A DNA stretch of 64,000 bases. Origin: Prorocentrum cordatum. Taxonomy: Eukaryota > Sar > Dinophyceae > Prorocentrales > Prorocentraceae. The notes beneath the pieces are model-generated. The model was not told the DNA's origin and searched no databases. It saw only the letters and a list, made by a program, of their open reading frames with translations. The position numbers and the translations under genes were made by a program. The stretch lies in assembly GCA_963575745.1 (NCBI GenBank), contig CAUYUJ010022537.1, forward strand, positions 485,252-549,251, given 5' to 3'. Below, one piece after another: positions 1 through 10,435 of this stretch. The first letter of the stretch is position 1. Every line of letters starts with the position of its first letter.

Positions 1-39
1 CCTGACTGCATAACACGCCTGGATATGCCGACGGGGGCG

Positions 40-97
40 CAGGAGGAGGAGGAGGAGGAGGAGGAGGAGGAGGAGGAGGAGGAGGAGGGGGAGGGGG
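40..97. repeat. (GGA)n microsatellite
   Basis: Near-perfect GGA triplets drifting into GGGGA at the end. It is the first of about a dozen GGA or TCC arrays in the window. Confidence 0.95.
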
Positions 98-594
98 CAG
101 GCGAGGGAGCCCCGGCCCTGGGGGAGGGGCCCTGAGGGAGCCCTGATGGGCTTCCGGCACCATGGAGAGGTCCTGTGGGGCGGCCGCCCCTTCTTCTCTC
201 GGTCGTTTCCCTCTCGCCCAGAAGCGCGCGCCCCTTCTTCTATATATACAGAAACTCCCGATCAACCGCAGAGCGGCGGATGTTAAGTGCAGTAGTGCCG
301 ACTGCTGATGAAACTGTGCTTATGCGCGCTGCCTCCTAATGGTTGGGGCGGCCCTTGGCGACCCCTTTGGCCCCTCCCTTTTTGCTTGCAGAAGCCTTCG
401 CAATCAGCTCGTTGGACTTGCTCCGGAGTTCGACGATCTGCGGGTGGTTATGGGGGTCGCGCTAGGTTGCCCACTCCCCCTGCCAGTCGAACTCCTACCG
501 CGTTGTCCGAGACTCGAGCTGTCATCGCGCGCTCACCGCCGACTGTGACCACATAGGGCGATTCATCTGCGATGGCGATGGCGCGTGGGATCTC
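98..594. other. No gene recognised
   Basis: Mixed G+C-rich sequence with short overlapping frames on the plus strand. I see no domain, repeat or inverted repeat in it. Confidence 0.5.
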
Positions 595-1521
595 TCACTC
601 GCGTTTGAGAATGGGCTTTAGGCCGAAGCGGAAGTTCCGGGCAGCGCGTTCGGCGGGGGGGCGGCCCTGGTTGGCCCACACTTGCTTGGCTCCGCTCTTT
701 AGTCCGGCACGCCGTAGAAGTTCCACCGAGAGGTCACGAGCTCCAGGGTCCAAGATCTCGGCAATAATGATCCCGCTGAAATCCCTTTCGGAGTAGATTT
801 CGGAAGGGCTGGGACCACCCATGGAAGCCATCTTGTCTTGCAGCCGAGTCGTTGCCGCAACTGGATCGGAGAGGCCATCCAAGTTACCGATGTCTGCTAT
901 GACCATGCGCTCGTCGGTGTAGGTGCCCTCCTTTCCGAGATGAGTCGGCTGAGCTGCGCGCGCCTGCTCCTGGCGCGGACCTTGGCCTCCAGAGCGTCGT
1001 TGCCGAGGATAGTGTTCCCGCCGATTCCCTCGCACATGTGCTCCAGCTCCTCCACCCGCGCATCTGTCATGCTCGTGTGCTTCTCGAGCGCGTCCAGCCT
1101 CTCCGATAGGGTAGTGTTCAAGTCCGTCAGGTCGCCATCCATTCTCGCAATTTCCTTTTGCGTGTTTTCCGACCGCGGAAGTCACTGGTGAAAGTTGCAG
1201 ATAGAGCTGCTCCTGCCATAGGGCAGCAATGCCAGCCATCGCGACCTGCTCAACCGCATCGCCTTTGCTCCATCTTCGAAGTCCGGCTGCCGAACGGGGG
1301 GGCGCGACCGGCAATTCGCCCGCGTCTCCGTCCATCGGGATGTAGCCCAAGGGCGGTTCTTCGAGTGGAGAGCCAGATCCACGCCCTGTCCCCGGCTTCT
1401 CATCCCCGTGAATTTGTTCCCGCAGGTTCCCGGGGATGCCGCTGGTAGGGGTGCCTGTCATGCGGGCGCGACGAGCGGTGGGCGCAGGAGAAGACATCGC
1501 GTCTCCAGAAGGAGCCTTCAA
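595..1521 (-). pseudogene. Broken LINE ORF1-like gene (coiled coil plus RNA-binding-like end)
   Basis: Read on the minus strand, the first part (about 1521-1150) is a low-complexity Pro/Gly/Arg N-terminus. A coiled-coil segment (897-1142) then appears in a different frame, with heptad-like text such as LNTTLSERLDALEKH and DARVEELEHM. The original frame returns for the last ~110 residues, with MVIADIGNLDG, SEIYSERDFSGIII and a basic FRFGLKPILKRE end. This order, coiled coil followed by a small alpha/beta domain, is what I associate with the first ORF of dinoflagellate LINEs; that family call is from memory. The two frame changes mean it is not translatable as it stands. An RRM-like protein of host origin is the alternative. 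Confidence 0.45.
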
Positions 1522-1789
1522 GAGGTACGAGGTGCGAGGTAGATGCGAGCTCGGCGATCGACGATCGCGAAGAAATTCACGTCGCCAATCTGGGACTTAT
1601 TGAATCGCTTCGCTCATTCCGCCGGCCCGTGATATGGCATCGCTGGTTTTTGTCTGTGTGTTCGTTGCCCATGTTGCGCTCTTGGGGGCGGGTGTCGTTC
1701 GGACGCGTTGCGTGGGGAGTTTTGATGGTGAAGCAGTTCCCTGGGGGTCGTCTCTCGATGGGGCGAAATAGAGTCGTCGTCAAGATGCT

Positions 1790-2420
1790 TCTTTGGGGGG
1801 CCTCTTGGGGTCTGTTGAGAGGCCGTTCGGGGGCGCCTGGGAGACATGTTTGAAGCCTTCTGGGGCTTCTTTTGGGCCTCCTGGGAGTCTCCTGGGGCCT
1901 CTTGGCGACATCTTGGGGCCTCTTGGAGGCCTCTTGGGGCCTCTTTGGGACCTCCTGGGCGCCTTCTGGGACGGAGGGCTCCATTTTTGAGTTCTCGGTA
2001 TCCCTCCTGAGTCCCTCTTGGGCCCGTCTTGGGGCCTCTTGGTCCGTCTTGGGCGGCACTTGGGCCGTCTTGAGGGCTCTCTTGGGTCGTTTCGGCGCCG
2101 TCTTGGGAGCTTCGTGGGCCGTCTTGGAGCGGTCTTGGGGGCCTCTTGGGCCGTCTTGGAGCGTCCGGAAGCCGAAAAAACCAGAACACAAAAAACATCG
2201 AAAAAACCAATGAAAATCAACGATTTTGGCCTCTTGGGGCTCTCTTCGGAGGCCTCTTGGAAGGCTCTTGGGGCGTCTTGGAGGCCTCTTGGGCTGTCTT
2301 GGGGGCCTTTTGGGCCGTCTTGGGGTCATCTTCGGCGTCTTCGAGCGCTCTTTGGGCGTCTCGGGGGCCTCTTGGGCAGTCTTGGGGGCCTCTTGGGGCA
2401 CTCTGAGCGCGCTCTGGGGA
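1790..2420. repeat. CTTGGGGCC degenerate satellite, tract 1, with AT-rich anchor
   Basis: About 600 bp built from 9-12-bp variants of CTTGGGGCC and CTTGGGCCGT. It gives false Gly/Trp/Leu-rich frames on plus and Pro/Arg/Lys-rich frames on minus. It is broken at about 2160-2232 by an A-rich island beginning GTCCGGAAGCCGAAAAAACC and ending in the perfect inverted repeat AAAATC-AAC-GATTTT (2213-2227). Equivalent islands recur in tracts near 43.4 and 52.45 kb. Confidence 0.85.
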
Positions 2421-3799
2421 GCCTGAGAGGCCGCACCCAGAAGGAAAACCATCTCTGAGTAGACTTGGTCGGCGGCGGTCGGGCGGCGTCGGCGGGTCGG
2501 GCGGACCGGGCGGCGACCGGGCGTTGGTCGGGGTACTTTTCGCCGGGGGACCCCCAGGGGCCGCCCCGCGCGCGCGAACTAGAAATACTGTTAATACTGT
2601 TAACCAGTTACCGGAGATCTTAGCACGCCCTGGCCCGTTGGGCCGGCGAATTTTGAATTTGCTTTTTCCTCGCGTCGCGGGGCGGCAGAGGCAATCCGCT
2701 CGCGCGTCGGGGCGAGACTGGGGCGCGGAGTCGCGAATTAGCCCGCGGCGGGGGGCGCGGGAGCGGCCGGGCTCAAAGGGCAGCCCCCGGCAGCAATCGC
2801 GGGGCGGCGTCGCGGCGCGCCCAGGGGCGGGGCCAGCAGCCGCAGCGCTGGCGTAGCCCCGCAGGGCTGCTGGAGAACCAGGGCGCCTGGCGGGGTGAGG
2901 CAGCGGCGTGGGCGCCTGGCGGCGGGCCAGGGGCGCGGCGCGACCGGCGCCGAGCGGGCCGGCGGCGCAACGCATGGGCAGCCAGGCCGCAGGCCGCAGG
3001 GGCGCGGCGCCGAGAGCACGCCGTGGAGATGCGCGCGCCGCCCCAGAGCCGGCGCGCGGCATCGCAGCCTGGATGAGGCGGAACCCAGCGCAAATGACTC
3101 ACGGGCGGGGCTCCCACGAGGGGGCGGAGAGGGGCGGCCCGCTGCGCGGCGCCGCCAGGGGGGGGGCGGCGCGGGCGGCAGTCACCAGCGACGCATGGAG
3201 ATGGGCGCGGCAATTCGCGCGCCCGGAGTAGGAGAGTGCCGCGCGCCTGATAGCGCAGGCACGGTCCCCGGGCGGGGAGGCAAAAGAAGGAGGTGGGCCG
3301 CAGCGGCGGAGACCCCCGCACGGAGCAGCGCGAGCTACCGACATGGGCCCGGCCACTTGTAAAGCCTTGGGGCCACGGGAACCAGCCACCGCCAGGGCGC
3401 GGGCCAGCGCGCCGCTCGCTTGGCGGCCGGCGGGGAGGGGATAGAGCGCGGCGGCCGCCGGGGAGGGGCAGCGCCGGGGCGGGGCGGGGCCCGCGATGGC
3501 ACGGGCGGGAAAGCAGCGCCCCAGCCGCCAAGGGCGCAGCGCCGAGTAGGGGGGGCGCAGCGAGCAGGCGGAGCTGGGCCCCGCGGGGAGCAGGCGGGAG
3601 GCGGCAAGCGGCCATTGGGCGCGAAAGTGCCATAAGGCGGGGCCCCAACCGGGAGGGATGGCGCGCCGCAGAGCGGGAAGTTGCAGGTCCGGGGGCCGAG
3701 CGGCGGGGGCTGGACCGGCCGCTCCGCGCGCCGCCTGGGTTGGATGGAGCGCAGGGGCCCACGCGCCGGGCGCTCCCAGGAGGGGGCGCAGTAGGGAAA
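2421..3799. other. Very GC-rich region, no gene recognised
   Basis: Extremely G+C-rich sequence with overlapping long frames on both strands, typical of missing stop codons rather than coding. No domain motif is visible in any frame. Confidence 0.5.
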
Positions 3800-4063
3800 G
3801 CACCTACTTTGGTGCGCAGACAGGCGGGCGATGGGGGAGCACCTAACTGGTGCGCAGAGGTGGAAGAGAAAGGAGCGGTAGCCTCCCGGGTTGAGAGGCG
3901 AACCGCGGTCGTCGTCGTCGCATCCATGCACAATATTTGTGGGAAGCGCCTAGTTGGCGCGCGGACATGCGAAGAGGGGAGCGGTCGCCTTCTTGATTAA
4001 TTGGAAGGAACACCACAGTCGTCATCGTCGCAACCAGGTAGATGTGATGCACCTAACTGGTGC
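3800..4063. repeat. Four spaced hairpins with a compensatory change
   Basis: Four short palindromes of the form GCACC-loop-GGTGC lie at 3800-3815, 3839-3853, 3946-3960 and 4049-4063. The third is GCGCC-TAGTT-GGCGC, so both arms changed together. Each is followed by a GCGCAGA or GCGCGGA tail. Copies two and three are followed by related ~95-bp spacers with GAAGAG, GAGCGGT and a GTCGTCGTCG-type run, so this is a decayed ~100-bp tandem repeat carrying the hairpin. Confidence 0.7.
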
Positions 4064-4792
4064 GCAGACTGAGAGATAATGTTCGCGGTTCACATGGGCT
4101 CGGGTGGCCGCGCGCCGCCACCTGCGCAGCGGAATGCTACGGGTCGGCGCGCGGGGCCCGCCCAGGCCGCTCGGGTGAGGCTGCGCCGCGCGCGGCCGCT
4201 CGAATCTCGGGATTGGCGGGCCCGCGGCAGCCGGCAAGTGGGCCGCGCCCGTTTGCCGCGTATCCTGACAACCCAGGTAAGTTGCCAGCGCGTTGGCGTC
4301 GTTGCGGGGGGGTCGCCTTCCCGAAACGTGATCTTCGTTCCCAGGATGTTCGCCCAGGCTGGCCCGAGGTTGCCGCGGCCGCCGCCCTTGCGCTTCCTTC
4401 TGGCTGCTATCCCGCGGGCAGCGACGTCTGCCGGGGCAATGCGTTTCCTGTTCCAGATGCATGTTTGTTTTCGGGCTTCCGCTCGGCGGCGCAGCGTCGC
4501 TGCGGGCCGTGGCCAGGAAGGCAAGGCGCGCGCTGCGGGCCCAACGCTTGGCGCCAACCGTCCGCCCATCGCACCTCTCGGGCTCCTCGGCGCGCCGCTC
4601 CCCAGCGAAGGCCCGCCGCGCCTCGTCGATCCCGCAGCGGGGCTCGCGGGCGCGATTGCGCGCGATGTCCAGGTCGAGCCTGGCGCGGCGCGACGAGGCC
4701 CGGATCGCGTCGGAAGCCGCCAGTGCGAGCGCCGCCCCGCGCGCCCTGCGGGGGCGGGCAGGAGGCGGGGCCGGCTCGAAGTCAGCCAGCAC
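4022..4792 (-). CDS. Hypothetical frame, minus strand, uncertain
   Basis: A 256-codon frame with a helical, charged first half (Ala/Arg/Glu-rich) and no recognisable domain. The G+C content is so high that stops are rare by chance. I list it because its composition is less repetitive than the shadow frames around it and because hypothetical frames on the same strand continue upstream at 5313-5575 and 5908-6537. I cannot name a function and it may be noise. Confidence 0.2.
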   Translation of the reverse strand: MLADFEPAPPPARPRRARGAALALAASDAIRASSRRARLDLDIARNRAREPRCGIDEARRAFAGERRAEEPERCDGRTVGAKRWARSARLAFLATARSDAAPPSGSPKTNMHLEQETHCPGRRRCPRDSSQKEAQGRRPRQPRASLGEHPGNEDHVSGRRPPRNDANALATYLGCQDTRQTGAAHLPAAAGPPIPRFERPRAAQPHPSGLGGPRAPTRSIPLRRWRRAATRAHVNREHYLSVCAPVRCITSTWLRR

Positions 4793-5107
4793 CGCCGCGG
4801 GGCCCCCCCGCGCGACGGGCGGCGGGGCGCGCGTCTCGCGCGGGATGTTCGGCGGTGACTGGGCCGGCCAGACCGCCCCAGGTCGCAGAGAGGGCGCCCG
4901 CGCAGCGCTCCCGGCCCCAGAGATTGCAGGACATCAGAGAGGACGCGCGCGCTCACCCAGGCGGGCACCTTGGAGGCGCTTCGGGGAGGGGCCGGCTGGA
5001 AGTCGACACGGGCGCCGCGCCCCCCTCCGTCCTCGCCGACTGCCCGCGCGACCAGGCGCGCGCATCGGAACTGCGGGCGCATCTCCTCCACATAACCATG
5101 CGTCGAG

Positions 5108-5291
5108 CCCAGACCCCCTCGAGCAATGAAAAATCATGACGGGAGGTTTTTCACAATTTTCAGCCTCTGGGGGCCCTCACCGGGCCTCGGGAGCGTCAAA
5201 AAACGACTCAGGATGACAAGCCGGTCCTGGGGAAGGGGTCGAGAACTCTGGGGTCGACGTAACGAAAAATTCATTACGTCGGGGGTCTGGG
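5108..5291. mobile_element. MITE-A, copy 1
   Basis: Short element with terminal inverted repeats CCCAGACCCCC (5108-5118) and GGGGGTCTGGG (5281-5291). Inside the right end is a hairpin of GACGTAA and TTACGTC arms. The whole unit is related, in reverse complement, to 39511-39696. The 14-bp word ACCATGCGTCGAGC occurs at 5095-5108 and again at 5299-5312; with one mismatch the match extends to 18 bp. The right copy is separated from the TIR by about 7 bp, so this is not a simple target-site duplication. Confidence 0.8.
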
Positions 5292-5312
5292 TCCCATGAC
5301 CATGCGTCGAGC

Positions 5313-5575
5313 TCTGGTTGCCCGGCCTTGCCGGCCCAGTCATGGGGAAATGCTCGGGGCGGCTTGCGTCGGCGGCGGCGGGCGCCGCGCTGTCGGCGCC
5401 CGTCCGCGCGCAGGCCCCTCGAGCAGACCCAGTGCAGGGCCATCTCGGGGCCGTGGCGCCAGACGAAGCCGACGATGGCCAGGATTTCACAGCGCGTCAA
5501 TTTTTCGACCCGGCGCTCCTTCAGCACCGGCAGCTGCGGGGGCGGCTCGCGGTAGTCAGGGAGGTCGGGCAGCCC
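5313..5575 (-). CDS. Hypothetical coding fragment cut off by MITE-A
   Basis: In one minus-strand frame the sequence reads LPDLPDYREPPPQLPVLKER and then RVEKLTRCEILAIVGFVWRH, a well-mixed helical stretch unlike the repeat shadows. It then becomes Arg-rich and runs into the MITE-A insertion. I recognise no family. It may be one exon of a gene with the other minus-strand frames nearby. No start codon is evident within the well-mixed part. Confidence 0.3.
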
Positions 5576-5907
5576 GGAGTCCCGATGCGCATCTCCTTGG
5601 GCGCCAGTCCCTGAACCCAGTGCCGAGGGCCACGCCTGGCCGCACCTGCGCGCCTTCCGGTCCCGGCCCTGGGCGAACGCCTCCTGCGGGCACCCGGGGG
5701 GCTGCCGCTGCCGCTTCTCCTCGCGGGCGGGGAGCTGCGTCGCCGCCTCCGGCTTGACTCCGTCGCGGCCCTCGTCCAGACAAGTTCGCGTGCCCGTCGC
5801 CCTCTGGGCTCTCCAGACATCCCGCGACGCGGGGGGGCCTTGCTGGGCGCGCCCTACGCTTGGGAGGGGCCGACGTTCGCCTGCGCCTGCGTTGCGACGA
5901 TTGCCTC
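5576..5907. other. No gene recognised
   Basis: GC-rich sequence with only Arg/Pro-rich frames on the minus strand. It could be an intron or spacer between the two hypothetical minus-strand fragments. Confidence 0.4.
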
Positions 5908-6537
5908 CTATATCCTTTCAGCCTCTGGCCGTCGCGCCTGGGCTGCCTGGTGCCGATCGCGCCAGGCGACGTCCGGCGCCATATCTTTCATCATTGGTGG
6001 AAGTGCCCAGTATAGGTGCGGCGTTTGGGTGCTCGGCTGGGTTTTTTCCCGTCTTGGCGGCTCTGGGCCGGGTGTCTCCTCGAGGGAGACAACTTGCCGC
6101 GCCGTCGCGAACAGGCCATGGATGCCGCCGCCGGCAGTCGCGGAGATGGCGACCAGATGTCCAGGCGGGCAGCTGGGCCAACCCTGGGGCGCATAGTAGG
6201 GTTTAAAGGTGTTGCGCCCACCAGGAAACAAAACGAGGGCCTCGACAAATTTGTTTTTGCATTTTTTCATGTATTTATTGGTGGCGTCAAACGCGGTCGT
6301 CGCCGATCGCTTGCCCTGATTTAGCGATTTCGGTCGACGGAGGCACGCGAATCGCGCGAGTTTCCTTCTCGTAACTGCTTTTGCCGTGTGCCGCGTTTTC
6401 ATGGCGCACGTGCCGCGCCTGGCCCTTTCAGATTCAATCGCTCGTACTAGTGCGCGGGCCGCACGCAGGCCGCAGTCCACGCGCGCTTGCGCGGCGCACC
6501 GCAGCGCGCTTCGAAACGATGTTGGGCACAATGGCAT
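5908..6537 (-). CDS. Hypothetical frame, minus strand
   Basis: A 209-codon frame. The middle (about residues 85-200) is compositionally mixed, with NKYMKKCKNKFVEALVLFPG, GHLVAISATAGGGIHGLF and LYWALPPMMKDM. I recognise no domain. The base composition here is less extreme than in the flanks, which is why I list it. It may be an exon upstream of 5313-5575. The start is not secure. Confidence 0.3.
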   Translation of the reverse strand: MPLCPTSFRSALRCAAQARVDCGLRAARALVRAIESERARRGTCAMKTRHTAKAVTRRKLARFACLRRPKSLNQGKRSATTAFDATNKYMKKCKNKFVEALVLFPGGRNTFKPYYAPQGWPSCPPGHLVAISATAGGGIHGLFATARQVVSLEETPGPEPPRREKTQPSTQTPHLYWALPPMMKDMAPDVAWRDRHQAAQARRPEAERI

Positions 6538-6839
6538 TTTTAGCGCAACGCCGCGAAATTGTTAGCCACCTCGCGCGGGTGATGCCGAACGCACGCGTGT
6601 CCCACCGCATGTGCGCCGCCGGAGCTAATTTTCCGATTTCGGTCGTGAATAGTATCGCGGGCGTGTGTCAGGCGCCTTCGACGCGCCATGTAGGCCCGCG
6701 CCGTGCGCGCCCACGCATCAGGTCAGAAACATATCATCTTACTACTTCCGCGTAATGCAGCGCGTGCGTTGCAACGCTGTTAGCCAAGGGCGCTGGTGCG
6801 TCGCCGAAAACCACAGCCAGGTTCCCTTGGCAGGAGGAC
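6538..6839. other. No gene recognised
   Basis: Unique-looking sequence with short frames only and no visible repeat. Confidence 0.4.
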
Positions 6840-7075
6840 TGGCGGGGGGCGCTCATATTCACCACCTTAAGGGGAGCCGCCAATGGTTCTCTCACGGTCC
6901 CGTTCGCAGCCGTTTTGTGGGGATGTCTCAAGCGGTGTGCTTGTTTTCTGTCCCAGCATCCTTCGCTCTCGGAGTAGATTTGGAGGATGTCTCGAGCGAG
7001 GCGCTCCACTTCACCCCCCCAGGTGGGCCAGATTTTGAGGATGTCTCGATCGGTGGCCAGACTCGTGGGCGCTGG
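6840..7075 (-). repeat. ~157-bp satellite, block 1 (inverted orientation)
   Basis: About 1.5 units of the satellite seen at 7880-8345, 9505-9935 and 60731-62280, here as the reverse complement. Diagnostic words are GGGGATGTCTCAAGCGG, GGAGGATGTCTCGAGCGAG and CGGTCCCGTTCGCAGCC. Confidence 0.8.
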
Positions 7076-7084
7076 TTTTCCTGG

Positions 7085-7345
7085 GGATGCCACAGGAGGC
7101 TCCAACAGGTTCCACGAGGCCCGTGGAAACCACATGAGGTCCCAGGATGAATCAGGATGCCACAGAAAGACCCAAGAGGCCACAGGATGCCCCAAGAGGC
7201 TCTAGGAGGCCCCAGGAAGCTCCTGGAGGCTTCAGGAAGCCACAGGAGGCCCCAGGAGGCCAGAGGAAGCGCCAGGAGGTCTCCGGAGGGCAACAGGAGG
7301 CCCCGAGAGGCCCCAGGAGCAGGAGGCCTCAGAAGGCAACAGGGG
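7085..7345 (-). repeat. CTTGGGGCC satellite, inverted tract
   Basis: Reads AGGAGGCCCCAGGAAG and close variants, the reverse complement of the CCTCTTGGGGCC tracts elsewhere. Confidence 0.8.
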
Positions 7346-7359
7346 TGGTTCCAATCCCA

Positions 7360-7610
7360 TGTGTTTTACGTATGCTCTCATATATTGGGCCTCACCTGGG
7401 GCACGAATCCTTGATGTTATACGTATGTTTCTATAGATTGTCCATATCCTGTGTACTTATGTTCCTATAGGGCCTCTCCTAGGGCACGACTCCTTGGTGT
7501 TGTACGCGTGTTCCTATAGATTGTCCCTTTTTTTTCTGCGGCTCCAAGTCGCAATGTTTTATGTGCGACTGTTGCTATAGATTGGGCCTCTCCTCGGGCA
7601 CGAATCCTCC
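7360..7610. repeat. ~85-115-bp tandem repeat
   Basis: Three diverged copies of a unit with TATAGATTG, GGGCCTCTCCT-GGGCACGAATCC and a TGTT-TACGYRTGTT segment. It is much more AT-rich than its surroundings and is bounded on both sides by CTTGGGGCC-type sequence, including a short inverted tract at 7610-7715. Confidence 0.65.
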
Positions 7611-7879
7611 CTAGGAGGTCCCAGGAGGCCCCAGGGGGCCCAAAGAGGCTCCTGGAGGCCCCAAGAAGCCCCAGTAGGTCCCCAGGAGGCCCCAGGAGGC
7701 CCCAGGAGGACCCAGGGACATGCGCAGAGACGCGCTCGTACTACTGAGGCTCATTCACACTCCAATTGATTCTCAGTTAGATTCATGACCAGACCGTCAC
7801 AACTGAAACCCGCTTATACTCGAAAGTTTTTGCGCCTAGATTCTCACGGCGGACAGGTCCATGGGAATAAATGCGCATA

Positions 7880-8345
7880 TGGGGAGCCCCACGCAGTGAA
7901 TATTTGAATCCCCTTAGGGGGGTGACAATGAGCGCCTCGCTCGAGACATCCTCCAAATCTGCTCCGGAAGCGAATGATGTCGGCACAACTAACAGGCAAA
8001 CCCGCTTGAGACATCCCCACAAAACGGCCGCGAACGGGACCGTGAGATAACCCCTCGGCGGCTCCTTAGGGACGTGAAAATGAGCGCCTCGCTCTAGACA
8101 TCCTCCAAATCTGCTCCGAAAGCGAAGGATGTTGAAACAGAAAACAGGCAAGCCGCTGGAGACATCCCCACAGAACGGCCGCGAAGGGGACCGTGAGATA
8201 ACCATTGGTTGCTCCCCTAAGGGGGGTGAAAATTAGCGCCTCGCTCGAGACATCCTCTAAATCAGCTCCGATAGCGAAATATGCTGGGACAGAAAACAAG
8301 CAAACCGCTTGAGGCATCCCCACGAAACGACCGCGAACGGGGCGC
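7880..8345 (+). repeat. ~157-bp satellite, block 2
   Basis: About three units. Each contains GAGACATCCTCCAAATCTGC, a GCGAARGATGTTGGGACAG word, CCGCTTGAGACATCCCCAC, CGGCCGCGAAC, a CGTGAGATAACC segment and CCCTTAGGGGGGTGAAAAT. The frames on either strand are repeat shadows. Confidence 0.9.
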
Positions 8346-8357
8346 GCGTGAGTCTCA

Positions 8358-8500
8358 GCATGAGTAAGTCTGAGTCGGAGCAGGTCTGAGTATGAGTAGG
8401 TATGAGTATGAGTAGGTATTTGTGTGTGAATATGTGTCTGAGTTAGTCTGAGTGTGAGTCAGTCTGTATATGAGTAAGTCGGGGCATGAGGAGGAGAGGG
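8358..8500. repeat. GTATGAGTAAGTCTGD 16-bp microsatellite
   Basis: Runs of TGAGTATGAGTAGGT and TGAGTCAGTCTG words directly after the 157-bp satellite. The same pairing recurs three times at 60.7-62.6 kb, so the two repeats form a compound unit. Confidence 0.85.
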
Positions 8501-9504
8501 CAGGAGAAGAGTGAGAAGGAGTAGGAGGCGTCCACGTAATAACAAAAAACCATCTTAGGATATGGCGAACATGCAAACTGCACCAAACCCTCGATGGGGA
8601 TTACCCGTCTGACATGCAACGCCATCCGCGCGGGGCGAACATCACGCGGTGATAACGGACTGGGGCCACCGTCGCACTGTAAAATCCAATCCGTGAGCTC
8701 CCATCGGGGCATCCAGGCGCGCGGCGTTCCCCCTGCTGACAGCACGCCCTGGAAGAAACAAAGAAAACGAGCACGTCGCATATTTAGAATGAGGGCGGCC
8801 CGGCCATACCAATCGTCGCAACTGCTCCCAAATATGCCGTCCCCCCCCCCCCATCGGCCCTATGTCATTCAAACGTCCTCTGCATTGATGCGAACTGCCA
8901 TGGCGGCGCACACTGCCCCCAACGACGGCCGACACCGCTGAAGGTGATCATTTTTCATAGAGACAATCACGATGCGACGGCCCATGCGGCCCAAAATGAT
9001 TCACACCAACCCGAGGACAATCCAAGAGCTCCCAAAAAATACCGCGCGCTGTCAGCGAGGATGCTTTTCGGGCGCCATCAAACTGATCAGACACAAGAAA
9101 AAGAAAAGGAACGTCACGCTCTCGCCCTTCTGGGTATTAGAGCGCTCGGCACCGCCCGAAGAACCGCCCAAATCGCAGCAAAACGGCCGGAAAGGGCCAG
9201 AGGAAATTGAATGCGGCATGACCCCTCCTCTTTGTTATCTTCTACCCCCCGTCACCCCACTTCGCCATCATATTAATCCCCTGCCTCCTCACGTTACCCC
9301 CCTTTTCTCCTGTTATCCTCCTCCTCCTTCTCATCCTCCTTCGCCTTCGTCGTCCTGGTGTTCTCCCACTCCCTCGCCCCCCTCAACCGCCCTCGTTATC
9401 CCTCCCCTCCCTTTCCCCGTGTCATCCACGCCTTCCGCCTCATCCTCCTCCTCCTCGCCGCATTGCCCCTTCCCCCCCTCATTCGCGCGCACTTCCCATT
9501 CCAC
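8501..9504. other. No gene recognised; pyrimidine-rich second half
   Basis: A short word shared with 62.61 kb (AATAACAARAAC then CATCTTAGGATAT) follows the microsatellite at 8543-8565. From about 9225 to 9480 the sequence is CCT/CTC-rich. No domain is visible in any frame. Confidence 0.5.
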
Positions 9505-9935
9505 GCTCGAGACATCCTCCAAATCTGTTCCGAAAGCGAAGGCTGTTGGAACAGATAACAGGGACACCGCTTGAGACATCCCAACAACACGGCCCCGAAC
9601 GGGACCGTGAGATAAGCCCTGGCGGTTCCCCCTATGGGGGGTGAGAATGAGCGCCTCGCTTGAGACATCCTCCAAATCTGCTCCGACAGCGAAGGATGTT
9701 GGGACAGGAAACAGGCAAACCGCTTGAGACATCTCCACAAAACGGCCGCGAATGGGACAGTGAAATAACACGTGGTGGTTTCCGTCAGGGGGGGCTGAAA
9801 CCAGCGTCCCGCCTGAGACATCCTCACAGTCTGCTCTGGTAGCCAAGGATGTTGGGACAGAAGACAGGCAAACCGTTTGAGGCACCCCCGCAAAACGGCC
9901 ACGAACGGGGCGTGCGTGAGTCTCACCATGAATAA
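9505..9935 (+). repeat. ~157-bp satellite, block 3
   Basis: Nearly three units with the same diagnostic words as 7880-8345 (GAGACATCCTCCAAATCTG, CCGCTTGAGACATC, AACGGCC-CGAACGGG). Confidence 0.9.
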
Positions 9936-10054
9936 GTCTGGGTGGCGATGAAGATTATGCATTCACGCAGGAGGATATCGATGGGCTCGGACAAGACCCT
10001 AAATTCTTGGATACATTTATGCTTTCGCCAGGCCCGCCGACGTGCCAGGATCCA

Positions 10055-10435
10055 TGCTGGATCAAGGTCCACGTGGCTGCGCCGCCTCATTTGGGCGTAC
10101 CCCTCACACGTTTCGTTGTCTCAAATGGAGGTCCACCGAAGGCCCCAGTGGCATGGCCCCATGGCGGTACCGCCCATGCGGGCGCACCCCTCGCACGGCT
10201 CGTGGCCCCGCATGGGGCTCACTCGAAGGCCCCAGTGGCAGGGTCTACATGGCGGCTGCGCCCCATTGGGGCGCACCCTTCACTCGGTTCGTGGCCCCGC
10301 GTGGAGTACCACTGGAAGCCCCATTGGCGTGGTCGACATGGCGGCGCCGCCTCATCTTGGCGCGTTCCCCGCGCAATCGTGGCCCCATATGGTACCCGCA
10401 GCAGCATGTGGTTGGTTATTTCGCCAGGCCTATTT
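10055..10435 (+). repeat. 90-bp satellite family, block 1, with conserved tail
   Basis: Four diverged units of 80-90 bp sharing CCCCTCACACGTTTCGT, GAAGGCCCCAGTGGC and ATGGCGGC. They are followed at about 10390-10430 by the tail GTGGTTGGTTATTTCGCCAG, which also closes the blocks at 13.3, 29.9 and 47.0 kb. Confidence 0.8.

Noticed and set aside
1577-2458. Long Pro/Arg/Lys-rich (minus) and Gly/Trp/Leu-rich (plus) open frames
   Set aside because: They are direct translations of the CTTGGGGCC satellite; the same shadows appear in every tract on both strands.
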